64,000 bases of DNA, taken from Humulus lupulus. Lineage: Eukaryota > Streptophyta > Magnoliopsida > Rosales > Cannabaceae. A program made the translations under genes and the position numbers. Shown here piece by piece: positions 21,798 through 32,280 of this stretch; within the stretch, counting starts at the first letter, position 1, and every line of letters begins with the position of its first letter. A model generated the notes under the pieces. The model worked only from the letters and a program-made list of their open reading frames with translations, ran no database searches and had not been told where the DNA came from. Location of the stretch: the NCBI RefSeq assembly GCF_963169125.1, contig NC_084801.1:111751061-111815060 (forward strand), given 5' to 3'.

Positions 21798-22331
21798 GCC
21801 ATGGCCAAGGAACACCTCGAAGCTTAGGAGCTTCCTTGGACTGGCAGGATATTAAAGACGGGTCGTGGAAGGGTTTTCAAAGATTGCCACACCATTGACT
21901 AAGTTGACACGGAAGAATCTGAAGTTCAAATGGTCAGAAAAATGTGTGGGTAGCGTCCAAGAATTGAAACAACAATTGATTATTGCCCCTATGTTGAGCC
22001 TCCCTTCAGAAGGAGGGAAGTCTGTAGTGTATTGTGACGCATTGAGCCTGGGATTGGGATGTGTGTTGATGCAGAATGAGAAGGTTATTTCCTATGCGTC
22101 GCGACAGCTAAAGGAGTATGAGCAGCAATACACTACCCATGATTTGGAACTATCAGCAGTGGTGTTTGCACTGAAAGTATGGTGACATTACCGATCATAA
22201 GAGTTTGAATTATTTCTTCACCCAGAAGGACTTAACACATGAGACAGAGACGTTAGCTGGAATTGGTGAAGGACTACGACTGTGACATCCTTTACAACCC
22301 AAGAAAAGCCAATGTAGTGGAAGATGCAACC
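21798..22331 (+). pseudogene. Chromovirus-type Gypsy reverse transcriptase end and RNase H fragment
   Basis: Translation gives [19 protein letters not shown], then [50 protein letters not shown] and [15 protein letters not shown]. These are the junction of reverse transcriptase and RNase H in Tekay/Del-like chromoviruses. After a frame change it reads ELVKDYDCDILYNPRKANVV-like sequence (about 22258-22325). The catalytic YVDD part and integrase are absent. It is joined directly to the partial S2 LTR in the same orientation, so both may be remains of one internally deleted element. Confidence 0.8.
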
Positions 22332-22805
22332 TATGTCTATATAATGATAGCATATTCAATTCTCATCTTTCGAATTTTGAATCAAAATCATAAAATCAAG
22401 CAAATATTGATCAAGTATTTACTAGCATTAAACACACATTATATAGATTAGAATAGAGAAGAAAAATCAAAAATATATCATAATTAAATTAGATAGAAAT
22501 CCAAGTGACTACATTAAACCCTAGATAAAATTTGTTTAGTTCATATTAGACATGAATAAATCAACAAAATAATATTAAAAAACATAAGATTCATAAACTT
22601 AAAGAAGAAAGAAAATATATATAGAATTGCAGAATAACTAGTGTTGACGCGGTTCTTCACCAATAGGTAATTATACAAATAAGTAGGATGGATTAGTGCT
22701 AATTGGTGAACCGTAATATGAAAATAGCTAAATTATAGACTTGAGAAATTAATATCATGGGAAGGTGATCACTCCTTTCTTTTTAGGTGGTTCGAAGGTT
22801 AAAAT
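22332..22805. other. Unassigned AT-rich segment with a short inverted repeat
   Basis: No gene recognised. Between the chromovirus fragment and element A lies AT-rich sequence with an imperfect inverted pair CGGTTCTTCACCAAT (22650-22664) and ATTGGTGAACCG (22702-22713), which could fold into a stem. The right edge meets element A inside an integrase codon run. Confidence 0.45.
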
Positions 22806-23652
22806 CCCTCTGGTCCACCACCGCATAGCGAACTCCTCCTTTTCCCGTGGGCAGGGCACCAATGAAATCAATTCCCCAGACCGTGAACGGCCACGGGGAC
22901 GAGATCATCTTCAGCTCGACTGGAGGGGCTCGGACGACCATGGCGAACCGCTGGCACCTATCGCACTTTTGGACATAAGAAATCGAATCCTTCGACAGAG
23001 TGGGCCAATAATATCCTTGCCCTAATATCTTCAAGGCCAGGCTTTGCCCCCCAGCGTGATCTCCACAAAATCCCTCTTGCATCTCCCGCAGAATAGTTTT
23101 TGCTTCGCCTGGCAGAACACACTGCAGAAGAGGTAAAGAAAGACCACGCCGGTACAACGTCCCGTCTACCATTGCATACCTCGGAGCTTGGTAAAGTACC
23201 CTCCTTGCGTCATTCCGCTCTTCAGGTAACTTTCCTGTTGTGAGGTACTCAACTATGGGAGTCATCCAGGTCAGCCTGGTGTCGATGATTTTGACCTCCC
23301 TCTTGGCTTCCTCTATGCTTGGCCTTTCCAAGAATTCCATCAGTACCAGGCCTAAGGTTTCGGCCTCCCCGGAGGTGGCGAGCTTTGCTAAGGCGTCAAC
23401 ATTGGCATTCTGCTCCTGAGGTATCTGTTCAACTAGGCTGTGCTCAAATGCGGACAGCTCTTTCTTTACCTTGGCCAGGTAGGCCGCCATCTTGGTTCCC
23501 CGCACTTGGTATTCTCCTGACACCTGGTTTACCACGAGCTGGGAATTTCTATAGCACTAGATGGAGCTGGCCTTCAACTCCTGGGCCACCCTTAGCCCAG
23601 CCAATAAAGCTTCGTATTCGGCCTCGTTGTTGGATGCTTCGAATCTGAATCG
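22806..23652 (-). pseudogene. Element A archaic RNase H and integrase N-terminal part
   Basis: Reading on the minus strand from about 23652, FRFEASNNEAEYEALLAGLR belongs to the second, plant-like RNase H. A stop interrupts it near 23556; it is followed by NSQLVVNQVSGEYQVRGTKM and PQEQNANVDALAKLAT. The integrase zinc finger follows: GFCGDHAGGQSLALKILGQG with its two His, and VQKCDRCQRF with its two Cys (about 22955-23090). Then comes the start of the catalytic core, SPWPFTVWGIDFIGALPTG, carrying the first Asp. The frame runs off the homology after GGVRYAVVD near 22808, so the rest of the core and the C-terminal domain are missing. Confidence 0.85.
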
Positions 23653-23719
23653 CAACGCTGAGTGGAAATGATGTCACTCCGGGGATATCAAAATGATTAC
23701 AGCTTCGGATCCATTCTCG

Positions 23720-24784
23720 TTAGACGAGCAATCCATAAATACTTTCCACGAGGCTTGTACCGGTTCTTCCACTGGTTCCTCTTGGAATCTCGTTCACTCT
23801 GCTACAAAAATCAGCCAGAGCTTGGCTTTTGATTGCAGTTCGCGGCACATACAGTATCTCGAATTGGCTGAGCTCGATAGCCCACTTCAACAGACATCCC
23901 GATGCCTCAGGTTTCTGCAAAACCTGCCTTAAAGGTTGATCGGTTATGACGTGGATTGAATGAGACTGGAAATACGGCCTGAGCTTTCTGGAGGCTGTGA
24001 TAAGGCAGAATGCCATCTTTTCCATCATCGAATATCTAGACTCAGCTCCGAGAAGCCTCTTGCTAATGTAGTAGACCGGCTTCTGAGATCGGTCCTCCTC
24101 ACACACCAGCACGACGCTGGCTGCATCTTCCATTACAGCTAGGTAAAGAAAAAGTGGCTCTCCTGCTGTGGGCTTAGATAACACGGGCAGCTCAACTAAA
24201 TGTGCTTTTAGGTCGAGGAAGGCACGCTCACACTCATCGGTCCACTCAAATTTTTTATTTCCCCAAAGCAAGTTATAGAATGGCAAACACTTATCAGTTG
24301 ATTTGGAAATGAACCGATTAATGGCTGCCACCCTTCCTGTTAGACTTTGGACGTCTTTTCGCGACTGGGATGATGGCATCCCGAGTAGCGACTTGATTTT
24401 ATCGGGGTTTGCCTCTATTCCTCTGGTGTTGACTATGAAACCCAGAAATTTTCCTGACGCAACCCCGAAGGTACACTTTTGGGGATTCAGCCTGATGCCG
24501 TACTGTCTTAAAATTTTAAAATATTCCTCCAGATCAGGGACATGGTTATCGGTAGTTTTCGACTTGACCAACATGTCGTCAACATACACTTCCATGTTTC
24601 TCCTGATCTGATTAATAAACATCCTGTTGACCAATCTCTGGTATGTAGCTCCTGCATTTTTCAGCCCGAAGGGCATGACCTTGTAACAATAAATGTTAGT
24701 TGGGGTCATGAAGCTAGTGTGCTCCTGGTTCGCCGGGTTCATTGCGATCTGGTCATAGCCCGAGTATGTATCCATAAAGGACAT
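23720..24784 (-). pseudogene. Element A reverse transcriptase (catalytic part) and RNase H
   Basis: Open for 354 codons on the minus strand. It starts inside reverse transcriptase with MSFMDTYSGYDQIAMN, then YKVMPFGLKNAGATYQRLVN and MEVYVDDMLVKSK, with YVDD intact (codons at about 24571-24582). LGFIVNTRGIEANPDKI and FISKSTDKCLPFYNLL follow, then the Gypsy RNase H (VVLVCEEDRSQKPVYYISKR). All core reverse transcriptase motifs look functional. The only lesion joining it to the upstream piece is the TAG at 24785-24787 in ATAGH*L, where the family normally has Glu. The downstream boundary is where the frame passes towards the second RNase H. Confidence 0.9.
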
Positions 24785-24787
24785 GAG

Positions 24788-25306
24788 CTAATGCCCCGCA
24801 GTGGCATCTACCAATTGATCAATCCTTGGCAAGGGGAAGCAATCTTTTGGGAAGGCTTTATTCGGATTGGAAAAGTCGATGCAGGTCTGCCACTTCCCGT
24901 TGGGCTTCGGGAACAAAATAGGATTGGCAACCCAGATCGGGTATTTTGCCTCGTGAATAAAGCCGCACTTTAAAAGTCGAGCTACTTCCTCTTCTAGGGC
25001 CTCAGCTCGGGTCGTACCCAGGCGCCTTTGTTTCTGGGACTTCCCAAGCACATTCTTGTCCAAGTTGAGGGTGTGCATGATGACACTTAGGCTGATCCCT
25101 ATCATGTCTTCATGAGACCAGGCGAACAGATCTAGATTCTCTTGTAGGAATCTCAACAGCTCTGCCTTCCTCTCATTACACAGGTTTTTCTCGAGCTTTA
25201 CCACCTTCGAGGGGTCTTTCGGATCGATGTTCACCTCTTCGAGTTCTTCGATGGCCTGGAGCTCGGATCTATCTTCACCTATCCTGGGGTCCATATCATC
25301 ATTCAA
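24788..25306 (-). pseudogene. Element A reverse transcriptase, N-terminal part
   Basis: Open for 172 codons on the minus strand: LLRFLQENLDLFAWSHEDMI, then VARLLKCGFIHEAKYPIWVA, ILFPKPNGKWQTCIDFSNPN and PLPRIDQLVDATAGH. These are the fingers region and first palm motifs of Gypsy reverse transcriptase. It is continuous with 23720-24784 apart from one stop. A frame change near 25300 separates it from the protease-linked segment. Confidence 0.9.
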
Positions 25307-26021
25307 GGTGATACCCTCCCCATTGGCTTCTTGAGGTTTTTTTTATCTTAAGAATAGGTCCAACTTCTCGAGATTTCTCATTCTTGCTTTGAATGGTCAT
25401 CGTCTGCTGCCCGGGTCTTGATTTTCCCTTCATAGAAATGCTATAGCATTCCCTGGCAGCGAGCTGATCACCACGGACCGTACATATCCCCGTAGAGGAG
25501 GGGAATTTGACTGCGAGATGGCGGATAGAGGTTATGGCCTCAAATGCCATCAACGTAGGTCGGCCCAGAATAACATTGTAGGCGGTGGGACAATCGATAA
25601 CCACGAATTCGAGGAGCTTAGAGACAGTTCGGGGCCCCTCTCCCAAGGTTATTACTAGCTCGATTGTTCCTATCGCTGCCGACCTTTCTCCAGAAAATCC
25701 ATACAGCATCATGGAGGTGGCCTTCAGCTCGGTGACAAATAATCCCATTTTCTCCAGTGTAGATCAGAACACCAGGTTCACCGAACTCCCATTATCGACT
25801 AGTATCCTCCTAACTCTCCGGTTGGCGAGTTGGGCAGCTATTACTAGAGGATCGTTATGGGGGAACTGGACGTGACTAGTGTCCTCCTCGGTAAAAATGA
25901 TTGGTTGCCTCTCCAATCGTTGATGTTTGGGTAGATGCTGCTCCGGGACGAATTCCACTCCATTATGAGCCTTCAACTCATTGACATATCTCTTCTCGAC
26001 ACCTCTGCTCGTGCCGGCCAA
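25299..26021 (-). pseudogene. Element A aspartic protease region
   Basis: Two neighbouring open pieces. The first (26021-25764) ends with RRVRRILVDNGSSVNLVF, the protease active-site loop in its Tat form (D-N-G-S-S). The second (25748-25299) continues with the protease fold, including FVVIDCPTAYNVILGRPTL, whose ILGRP block is the conserved C-terminal protease motif. A stop near 25764-25766 lies between them. The C-terminal linker is Lys- and Ser-rich. The protease would cleave Gag-Pol. Confidence 0.85.
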
Positions 26022-26078
26022 ATGGGGGCCTCTGAAGATTGTGGATATCTCTCGTCCTATTATAGGAGGAGAGGTATC

Positions 26079-26485
26079 TTAACTTATCCGGGGCCCGGGC
26101 TGATTTACCGGAGCTTCCGGGCCTGGCTGACTAGTAGGAACTTGGTTCCGCGCATATTGAGCCAAAGGTCCGACTTTGATGAGTGTCTCGATCTCATCCT
26201 TCAAATGACTACAATCGTCAGTGTTGTGGCCAATGTCGTTGTGGAATCGACAGAACTTGGAAGGGTCCCTCTTAGCCTTCTGGTGTTTCAAAGGCTCCGG
26301 CTTTTTCTAGGGGAGGCGGCCAGAGTTTGCTAGGAAAATGTGTTCCCTAGTGTTTGTGAGCTCGGTATAAGCCGCGTAGACTGGCTTAAATTTTTCCACG
26401 GGCTTGTTCTTCTTTGGACTGTGCTGGCCGCCCTCACTGCTCCTTTTTCTCTTACCTCCACCCCTTGGTTATTCTGTGCAATGGT
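26079..26485 (-). pseudogene. Element A gag C-terminus with zinc knuckle
   Basis: Minus-strand continuation of gag after the TAG that ends the 26486-27427 piece. It contains the Tat-type knuckle CRFHNDIGHNTDDC (about 26203-26244) followed by SHLKDEIETLIKVG, and before it a Lys-rich linker with stops near 26308. This part binds genomic RNA of the element. Confidence 0.82.
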
Positions 26486-27427
26486 TTAAGTCGTTTTTAC
26501 GACATCCGTTTCCACTCCAATGGGTTGATCAAGGGTTTGGGTGGTTCCCGCGACTGACGCTCGTGCCTCTCCCAGGTTTATCCATTTCTGGGCCTTGTTC
26601 AGGAACTCATCCATGGTGTTGACACCTCTTCTCTGTATCTCTTGACATAGCCCGCCTCCAACGAGGATTCCAGTCCTCAAGGCCATAAGCTTGGAACTAT
26701 CGTTTGCATCCCTGGCTCGAGCCGCGACATTTGTGAACCTACTCAGGTAAGCTTTGAAAGGTTCCCCGGGCTGTTGCTTCACGTTCTCCAGGGTGTCAGC
26801 TTTGACGTGGGCAGCTTGAGAAGCTCGGAACGCCCGCTTGAAGACAGCAGAAAAATTCTTCAACGAGCTGATGGAATGCTTTTTGCACTGCTTGAACCAT
26901 TGCCTAGCTGGCCCAGTCAAGGTGGAAGAGAATATCAAACACCTCAGCTCGGGGTCGATTTTATGGGCCATCATCAGGGTGTTGAACATACCCAAATGAT
27001 CCGACGGTTCTCCGTCTCCATCGAACATAGACAGGTGGGTCATCCGGAAACCCGGCGGGTACGTTGTGGCTGCTATTTTCGGGGTGAAAAGCTCAAGTTC
27101 GTCCCCTGAGTCATACTCGTATTTCTCCTTTTCTGACAAGAGCTTCTTCATCAGCTCCTCCATCTGAGTTAAACGCTCTAGGGTTTGGTCCTTAATTCCT
27201 TGGTTGTTTTGGGGCTGTTCAACAACTTCCGTTCCATTGTATGCGTTAGGCGGGTTATTGTCCCTCCAAGCTTGAGCTTGGTTAGGTGGGACATTCCCAC
27301 TGTCATGTACTTCGGAAAGACCATCCCCTCGGTGAGCATGACTTCCATTTCTAGCTGGATCCCCCCTCTGCGAGTTGAGGCGATCTCGAAGGTCGGCCCT
27401 CGAGGTGGCCCGAGGGCTTTGCGCCAA
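26486..27427 (-). pseudogene. Element A gag capsid region
   Basis: Open for 313 codons on the minus strand. The N-terminal third is polar and low-complexity. The capsid domain (Retrotrans_gag) reads RMTHLSMFDGDGEPSDHLGM, LIFSSTLTGPARQWFKQCKK and LSRFTNVAARARD. It ends at a TAG, after which the homology continues in 26079-26485. The first ATG of the open piece (27425-27427) is probably not the true start, because gag-like Arg/Pro-rich coding continues upstream. Confidence 0.85.
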
Positions 27428-27908
27428 ACTTAAGCGATTATGCAGGTCTCCACTAGATCTGCCACTTCGGTGGCTCCCGGTCCAATAGCTCCCATTGGAA
27501 AAGCTTAGAGCTCGCTGATGGGGGTGAAGATCCGGGACCTCCCCGCGTGCTCTGTTGCGATGGGAAGGACCGGCAGGAGGAGGATTTCTTCAGCTGCTCC
27601 CGTGTGTCGGAATGTCTCTAACTGGACGGGGAGGAGATGGGTATCTTATCGGTGAAGGGGGATGCCTAACTGGTGACGTGATCCTTGTCCCATCCGGGCG
27701 GATCAAATTAACTTGGGACCATTCTACTCTATCATCTCCAGCATCTTGCGCTCGGCAGTCTGACCGCGGCACGGGAGGGCTGACTGGAGCAGGCTGTCTT
27801 CGCAAGCCTTCCCTGGATCTCCTCTGCGAGCTGCCACGAGCCCTTCTGGGTTCATTCGACGGTGGAATCGAAATTCTGATTGTCGCAGTTTTGCCGAAAA
27901 ATACATGA
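27428..27908 (-). pseudogene. Element A gag N-terminal leader
   Basis: Minus-strand Arg/Ser/Pro-rich reading (RRARGSSQRRSREGLRR; RPDGTRITSPVRHPPSPIRY) in a frame that opens from 27949 to 27590, with a further frame change before the capsid piece. GC content drops sharply at about 27908, which I take as the break point of element A. No primer site or LTR follows. Confidence 0.6.
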
Positions 27909-28170
27909 TAATTAACTGTAAAAATAAAAAGCTCAGGTAATTTCGTCACAAATTAATTTTAATTATAATAAGATATATAAGTTACCAAGCATTATAGATA
28001 TTTTGATTTTTGAATAAATAAATAAATATCACAAAATTATCTCTTACATAAGTTGGATTCTGACCTAATAATACAAATTGACATTATCAAATTTCAACCA
28101 AATAAAAAAAAATTGTTGGTAGTCTTGTTCAAATTACTACCATCCAAACTTTAACCTAATAAAACAATGT
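27909..28170. other. AT-rich spacer
   Basis: Short AT-rich interval between element A and Mutator-like element M2, with an imperfect internal repeat ('gacctaataatacaaattga' near 28062 and 'aacctaataaaacaatgtga' near 28153). Confidence 0.5.
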
Positions 28171-28451
28171 GATATTGGCGGCAAAAATACTCATTTTTTT
28201 AAAAAATTTGTGAATTAGTACCCAATTTTTTTTTGTGGTAAAAATACCTAATGTCAAGTTCCGTTGTTACCCACCCTAACAACTTATATAAAATCTGACT
28301 GGGTATACACGTGGCATCTCTTGATTAGTCCAATTCATAATATTTAAAAAGAAAAATTTAAAGAATTTAAATTAGAAAATGATATTTCAAAAGACATTAT
28401 AAATATTATAATAATATAAAATATAAAAACTAACATAAATTATAAAAAAAG

Positions 28452-29021
28452 GGTATTTGCGACATAAATACCCAATATTTTACACTTGTCACAACTAAAT
28501 ACCTAATCTTTTATTTTTACGGCAAAAATACATAATGTTCAATATATGTTGAAGATAGGTACCTAGTCTTTTTTCTTTGCGGCAAAAATACTCGAAGTTT
28601 CTAAAACATTGATTTTATCAGTACCTTATCTGTTGAATTTGTTGACTGTTGACTCACCAAATATGTATCATTCCTTAATATATGTATTTTTGTCCTTAAA
28701 ATATGAATTTTTTATATTTGAATTAATTTAAAATGTTTTTATAATTCATTTTTCTAATTTAAAATATATATTTTAAAAAAAATATATTATGAAATTGATT
28801 GATTACACAGAGACAAATGTCTATTTAGTCAACATGTTTAACAGCTTTAATAGATAAGGTACTTACAGAAGCAATGTTTTAATAACTCTATATATTTTTG
28901 CCGCAAAGAAAAAAGATTAAATATTTATCTTTAACATATATTGAACCTTGTGTATTTTTACCGTAAAAATAAAAGATAAATATATCAAGGTTAAAGATTG
29001 AGTATTTATGCCACAAATACC
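28452..29021. mobile_element. Fold-back MITE nested in M2 (570 bp)
   Basis: Arms of about 190 bases: left GGTATTTGCGACATAAATAC and right, reversed, GGTATTTGTGGCATAAATAC. The inner parts also match ('ttcaatatatgtt', 'ctttgcggcaaaaata', 'agtaccttatct'). The ends resemble those of M1 at 14841 (GGGGTATTTGC), so it probably belongs to the same broad Mutator-like group. No 9-bp duplication could be confirmed in the A-rich flank. Confidence 0.75.
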
Positions 29022-29104
29022 AAAACTCCATATAACGCTGAATATGGTAATTTAGTTAGAAGTTACTTTAAAATTAAAAAAACTAAATTTAATTCAATTA
29101 AATA

Positions 29105-29620
29105 CTTTTAAACTAAACAAATTCTTCTATTTTTGTTTTCTTTCTCTTCCTGTTCTTATCGTCTTCTTCTTCATTCCTATTTTTTTTTCTCTTCACCCCG
29201 TTCTTCCTTCCTCATCCTATTCTTCTCTCTTTCTTCTTCTTCCTCAATGGCAGGACACCTTGGCAGATCTTGGGCTACGACTTAACAGTGGAGGAACTTG
29301 GCAGATCTTCATCCCGTGCTGCTGGATCGCCGACCATGGAGGAGTAGATCACTGGAGCTTTCTTGTTGCTAGTCCAGCAGCATTTCTTGTGCCGGGGTCG
29401 ATGGATCTCGCATTTCCTTCTGGGTCGAATGGGGGAGTCGAAATTTTTTGTGCCTGGGTTTTGTGGATATGATTTGTGCTTGGGTCTGAGCTTTATTTAT
29501 TTATTTATTTTGTTTAGTTTAGGAGAGCCAGAAGATTGGTCTGTGCATGCTTTTGAGTTTGGATTTATGGGGTGTGCAAGATAGGTTGTTAATGGAGTGA
29601 AAGAGAAGAGGTTTATGATT
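29105..29620 (+). other. Gene-like interior of M2, possible captured fragment
   Basis: A CT-rich leader (29125-29240) leads to GC-richer sequence with ATG at 29246 and 29260 and a short open frame of 70 codons (29260-29472), then a T-rich segment with TTTATTTATTTATTTATTT. The leader-plus-start layout looks like a captured 5' end of a host gene. No domain is recognised and the frame is too short to claim a protein. Confidence 0.35.
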
Positions 29621-30204
29621 CAGTTTATGTATAATTTTTAACATTGTGATTCTTGGATAATGATTCAATTTGAGTTTTGATTTCTTGAATCTGTGCTGTT
29701 AGCTTTGTACTATAATCTTGGTGTTACAGGGAGAAGAAACGTTCTTTGGGTTATGTATATATATAGTGACACGTATGTAATGTTTGGGTGCATATATCAT
29801 TACTCTTAACTTAATCTACAAAAACGTAATGATTTCTAATTGAAAAAAAAATCTTGTTTGCTTTTATCTTTTATATTTTTAAATTTAATGTATTAGATTT
29901 TTTTTTTACAAAAATTAATTTAGTTTTTAGTTTTTAGTTTTTAGTTTTTAATTTTTATATTTTATATTATTTTAATATTTATAATGTTTTTTAAAATATC
30001 CTTTTCTAATTTATTTAAATTAAAATTTTAAAAATATTATGAATTGGACTAATTAGGAGATGTCACGTGTACAACCAGTCAGGTTTTAACAGAAGTGTTA
30101 GGATGGGTACCAATAGAACTTACTTTTCACACAAAAAAGAAAAAAAGATTGGGACCTAATTCAGAAGTTTTTAAAAAGAATATGTATTTTCGCCACCAAT
30201 AATC

Positions 30205-30294
30205 CTAAATCAAATTAACAAGATTCACCTTATCCAGAATTCACGCACTATCTCTCGATTTTCTCTATCTGCCTCATGAAGTCTTGATGGATTG
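30205..30294. other. Short spacer before element D
   Basis: Ninety bases between M2 and the first base of element D's LTR. The last five, GATTG (30290-30294), should be one copy of D's target duplication; the partner is outside the window. Confidence 0.5.
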
Positions 30295-30600
30295 TGTTGA
30301 TGCCGTTTTTCGTCAACTTGAATTTGAAAATCTCTAAACAATATTTTAGAAAAAACAGAAAAGAACAGTAGAATTTTTACTTAGTTCAACAGTTAAAATA
30401 TGCCTAGTCTACGAGTAGATATTATTGTTTCGTAATATTCTCTCAAAGCTTTCTAAGAGCAATTCGACAGAGTATTCTTAGTGCCAATTTGTGCATGAAT
30501 ACAAATGAAAATTACCAGACTATTTATAAGCCTGGTTGGGATAATATCTTCCTCTGATTAAGGGAAGTTACAACCAATTATTCAAATATGAAATAAATGT

Positions 30601-31550
30601 CGTTGACCACGATTTTGACCAACGACGAGTAGACGTCAAAACAACAATAAATCTTCAAGAGAAAAATACGACATTGATAATTTTATAGTGGTTCAGCCCC
30701 AATTTATTGGTAATAGCCTAATCCACTTGGAGTTGTGATATATATATATATCCTACACTTAAGATCAGATGAACTTAAGTCAACTGATTTCCATAAGTGT
30801 AAGTAGAAAAATACATAGTTTCTCTCTCTAAACTCTCTCAAAAAATGCCCCAAGTAACAGTTCCAAAGTCTCAAAATTAGAGAGTTTCTCTCAGCCTAAA
30901 AAGATCAGATCCCCTCAAATGATGCCATGAGCCATTTATTAATAGGCTCATAGATCGTACATCAGATATCTCTGTTTGACCGGGTCCTTGGTTCTTCCAA
31001 CAGACTTTAATTAATAAAATATAAATGAATTTAAATTACAACAATATAGCTATTATTCCGGGATATCTGAGAGATTCTCGCGCAGTTGAGAATGATTCGG
31101 GTTGAAGCTGTTAATGAGGACATAGGCAAGCACCTCTCATTGGCAAATCACACCTCTAGCACACCTCTGGTCAGTATAGGCAAAGCACTCCTCTAGCACA
31201 CCTCTGGTCTAGCATGACACATCTTTGGTCTAGCAAAACACTTTACTGGTCAGGAAAAACAAATGACTGGTCGGCCAAAATAAATGACTGGTCGGCTAAA
31301 ACGACTAACTGGTCAGCCAAAACAGATGACTGGTCGGTCAAAACGCCTGACTGGTCAGCCAAACTCTGAACTGGTCAGTCAAAAATCTTTACCGGCCGGA
31401 CATAATTTCTATCAGGTCGAGCAGATCACTTTATCACAACTCCGAAGAGCCAACACATTTATTGACTATGAATATGCCATTTACTGACCATGCATTGCCA
31501 TATGTCACTTCTGATTGCCATGTCATCGAACTGAAATTTTGGGGATAACA
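30601..31550 (-). repeat. Element B 3' LTR
   Basis: Plus-strand start CGTTGACCACGATTTTGACC (ancestral TG mutated to CG) and end TTTTGGGGATAACA. Close match to 35844-36773, with scattered substitutions. Contains a minisatellite of about seven units, 21-22 bases each, centred on CTGGTCGGCCAAA (31244-31400), and the degraded TATA region near 30935. Confidence 0.88.
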
Positions 31551-31572
31551 TTTGCCCCCCAAGTTTATTATA
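31551..31572 (-). other. Element B polypurine tract
   Basis: On the minus strand the sequence just before the 3' LTR is AACTTGGGGGGCAAA, a G-rich purine tract as used to prime plus-strand DNA synthesis. The same tract stands at 57102-57120 in element C. Confidence 0.8.
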
Positions 31573-31930
31573 TGATTTACTCGTATGATAAACTTTTTCT
31601 CTAGCAAAATGTTTTTGAGGTCATCCAAAAGCTTCCATCCGGTCAGTAACTTTCACTTTGTAGTAAACCCACGATTGAACTTTTCTTTTGAATTCTTCAA
31701 ATTCTATTTTTTTATCTTGTTGTAGTACTCCATAAGTAAGAAAATAGGTTTGTGCTCCATGCTCTTGAGACTTGTGGTCGCCTTGGATCCTCTAGCCAAT
31801 CGGTCATTTTCTTGGCCCCTTTAATAAGTGAGTGACTAATAGGATAGGATTAGCTCTCTGGTCCCTTCTCAACTCCTTAGAAACAACTTGGCCGATCGGA
31901 ACATACACTCATTTCTTCAAACTACCTGAA
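31573..31930. other. Element B region between tract and repeat block
   Basis: No coding seen. It corresponds in position to the promoter and leader of the antisense gene in element C. Confidence 0.45.
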
Positions 31931-32275
31931 CACTCAGTCATACAGCCAAGCCGCTCGGACACCTGCCACCATCCACTCGGACGCATGCCACCATCCGCTC
32001 GGATGCAGCCTCAGCTGCTCGGACACACAGCCAAGCCGCTCGGACCCATGCTACCATCTGCTTGGACGCAGCCCCAGCTGCTCGGACACACAGCCAAGTC
32101 GCTCGGACACCTGCCACCATCCGCTCGGACGCATACCACCATCCGCTCGGACGCATCCCCAGCTGCTCAGACACGCAGCCAAGCTGCTTGGACACCAGCC
32201 TTCGGACGCGCGTGCGGGCCTGCTCGGGCACACTCGGCATCCTCTCGGCCATCACCCAACCGATCGGGCATATGG
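31931..32275. repeat. GCTCGGAC tandem repeat block in element B
   Basis: About a dozen degenerate units of about 22 bases built on CCGCTCGGACGCATGCCACC. It gives spurious open frames on both strands (for example 31832-32284). A related but diverged block lies at the same relative place in element C (57985-58510), inside the leader intron of its antisense gene. Confidence 0.75.
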
Positions 32276-32280
32276 TATAG

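Larger units (their letters stand above)
22806..27908 (-). mobile_element. Element A: Tat-type Gypsy gag-pol, truncated at both ends
   Basis: A minus-strand Gypsy polyprotein reading right to left: gag, zinc knuckle, protease, reverse transcriptase, RNase H, a second (archaic) RNase H, and the start of integrase. The extra RNase H and the CRFHxDxGHNTxxC knuckle are Tat-lineage traits. No LTR, primer site or polypurine tract of its own is visible. The left edge breaks off inside integrase (about 22806) and the right edge near 27908 upstream of gag. Preservation is good: long open stretches with few stops, the longest in the window. Confidence 0.88.
28171..30204. mobile_element. Non-autonomous Mutator-like element M2 (2.0 kb)
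   Basis: Long imperfect terminal inverted repeats of at least 200 bases. The left arm begins GATATTGGCGGCAAAAATAC and the right arm, reversed, begins GATTATTGGTGGCGAAAATA. Both then carry 'gaattagtaccc/gaattaggtccc', 'gtacccatcctaac'-like text, 'cctgactggttgtacacgtg'-like text and 'agtccaattcataatattt'. No clear target duplication is visible. M2 encodes no transposase. It contains a second fold-back element (28452-29021) and a GC-richer interior (29105-29620). Confidence 0.75.

Noticed and set aside
22770..22835. tRNA-like 3' end (GGTTAAAATCCCTCTGGTCCACCA-type text)
   Set aside because: A T-arm-like hairpin can be drawn but there is no matching acceptor 5' strand, D-arm or anticodon arm. The CCACCA lies in element A's integrase codons.
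22765..27908. Plus-strand frames across element A
   Set aside because: They are shadows of the minus-strand gag-pol frames, which carry all the recognisable motifs.
28162..30213. 9-bp target duplication for Mutator-like element M2
   Set aside because: Neither the immediate flanks nor flanks shifted by a few bases match.
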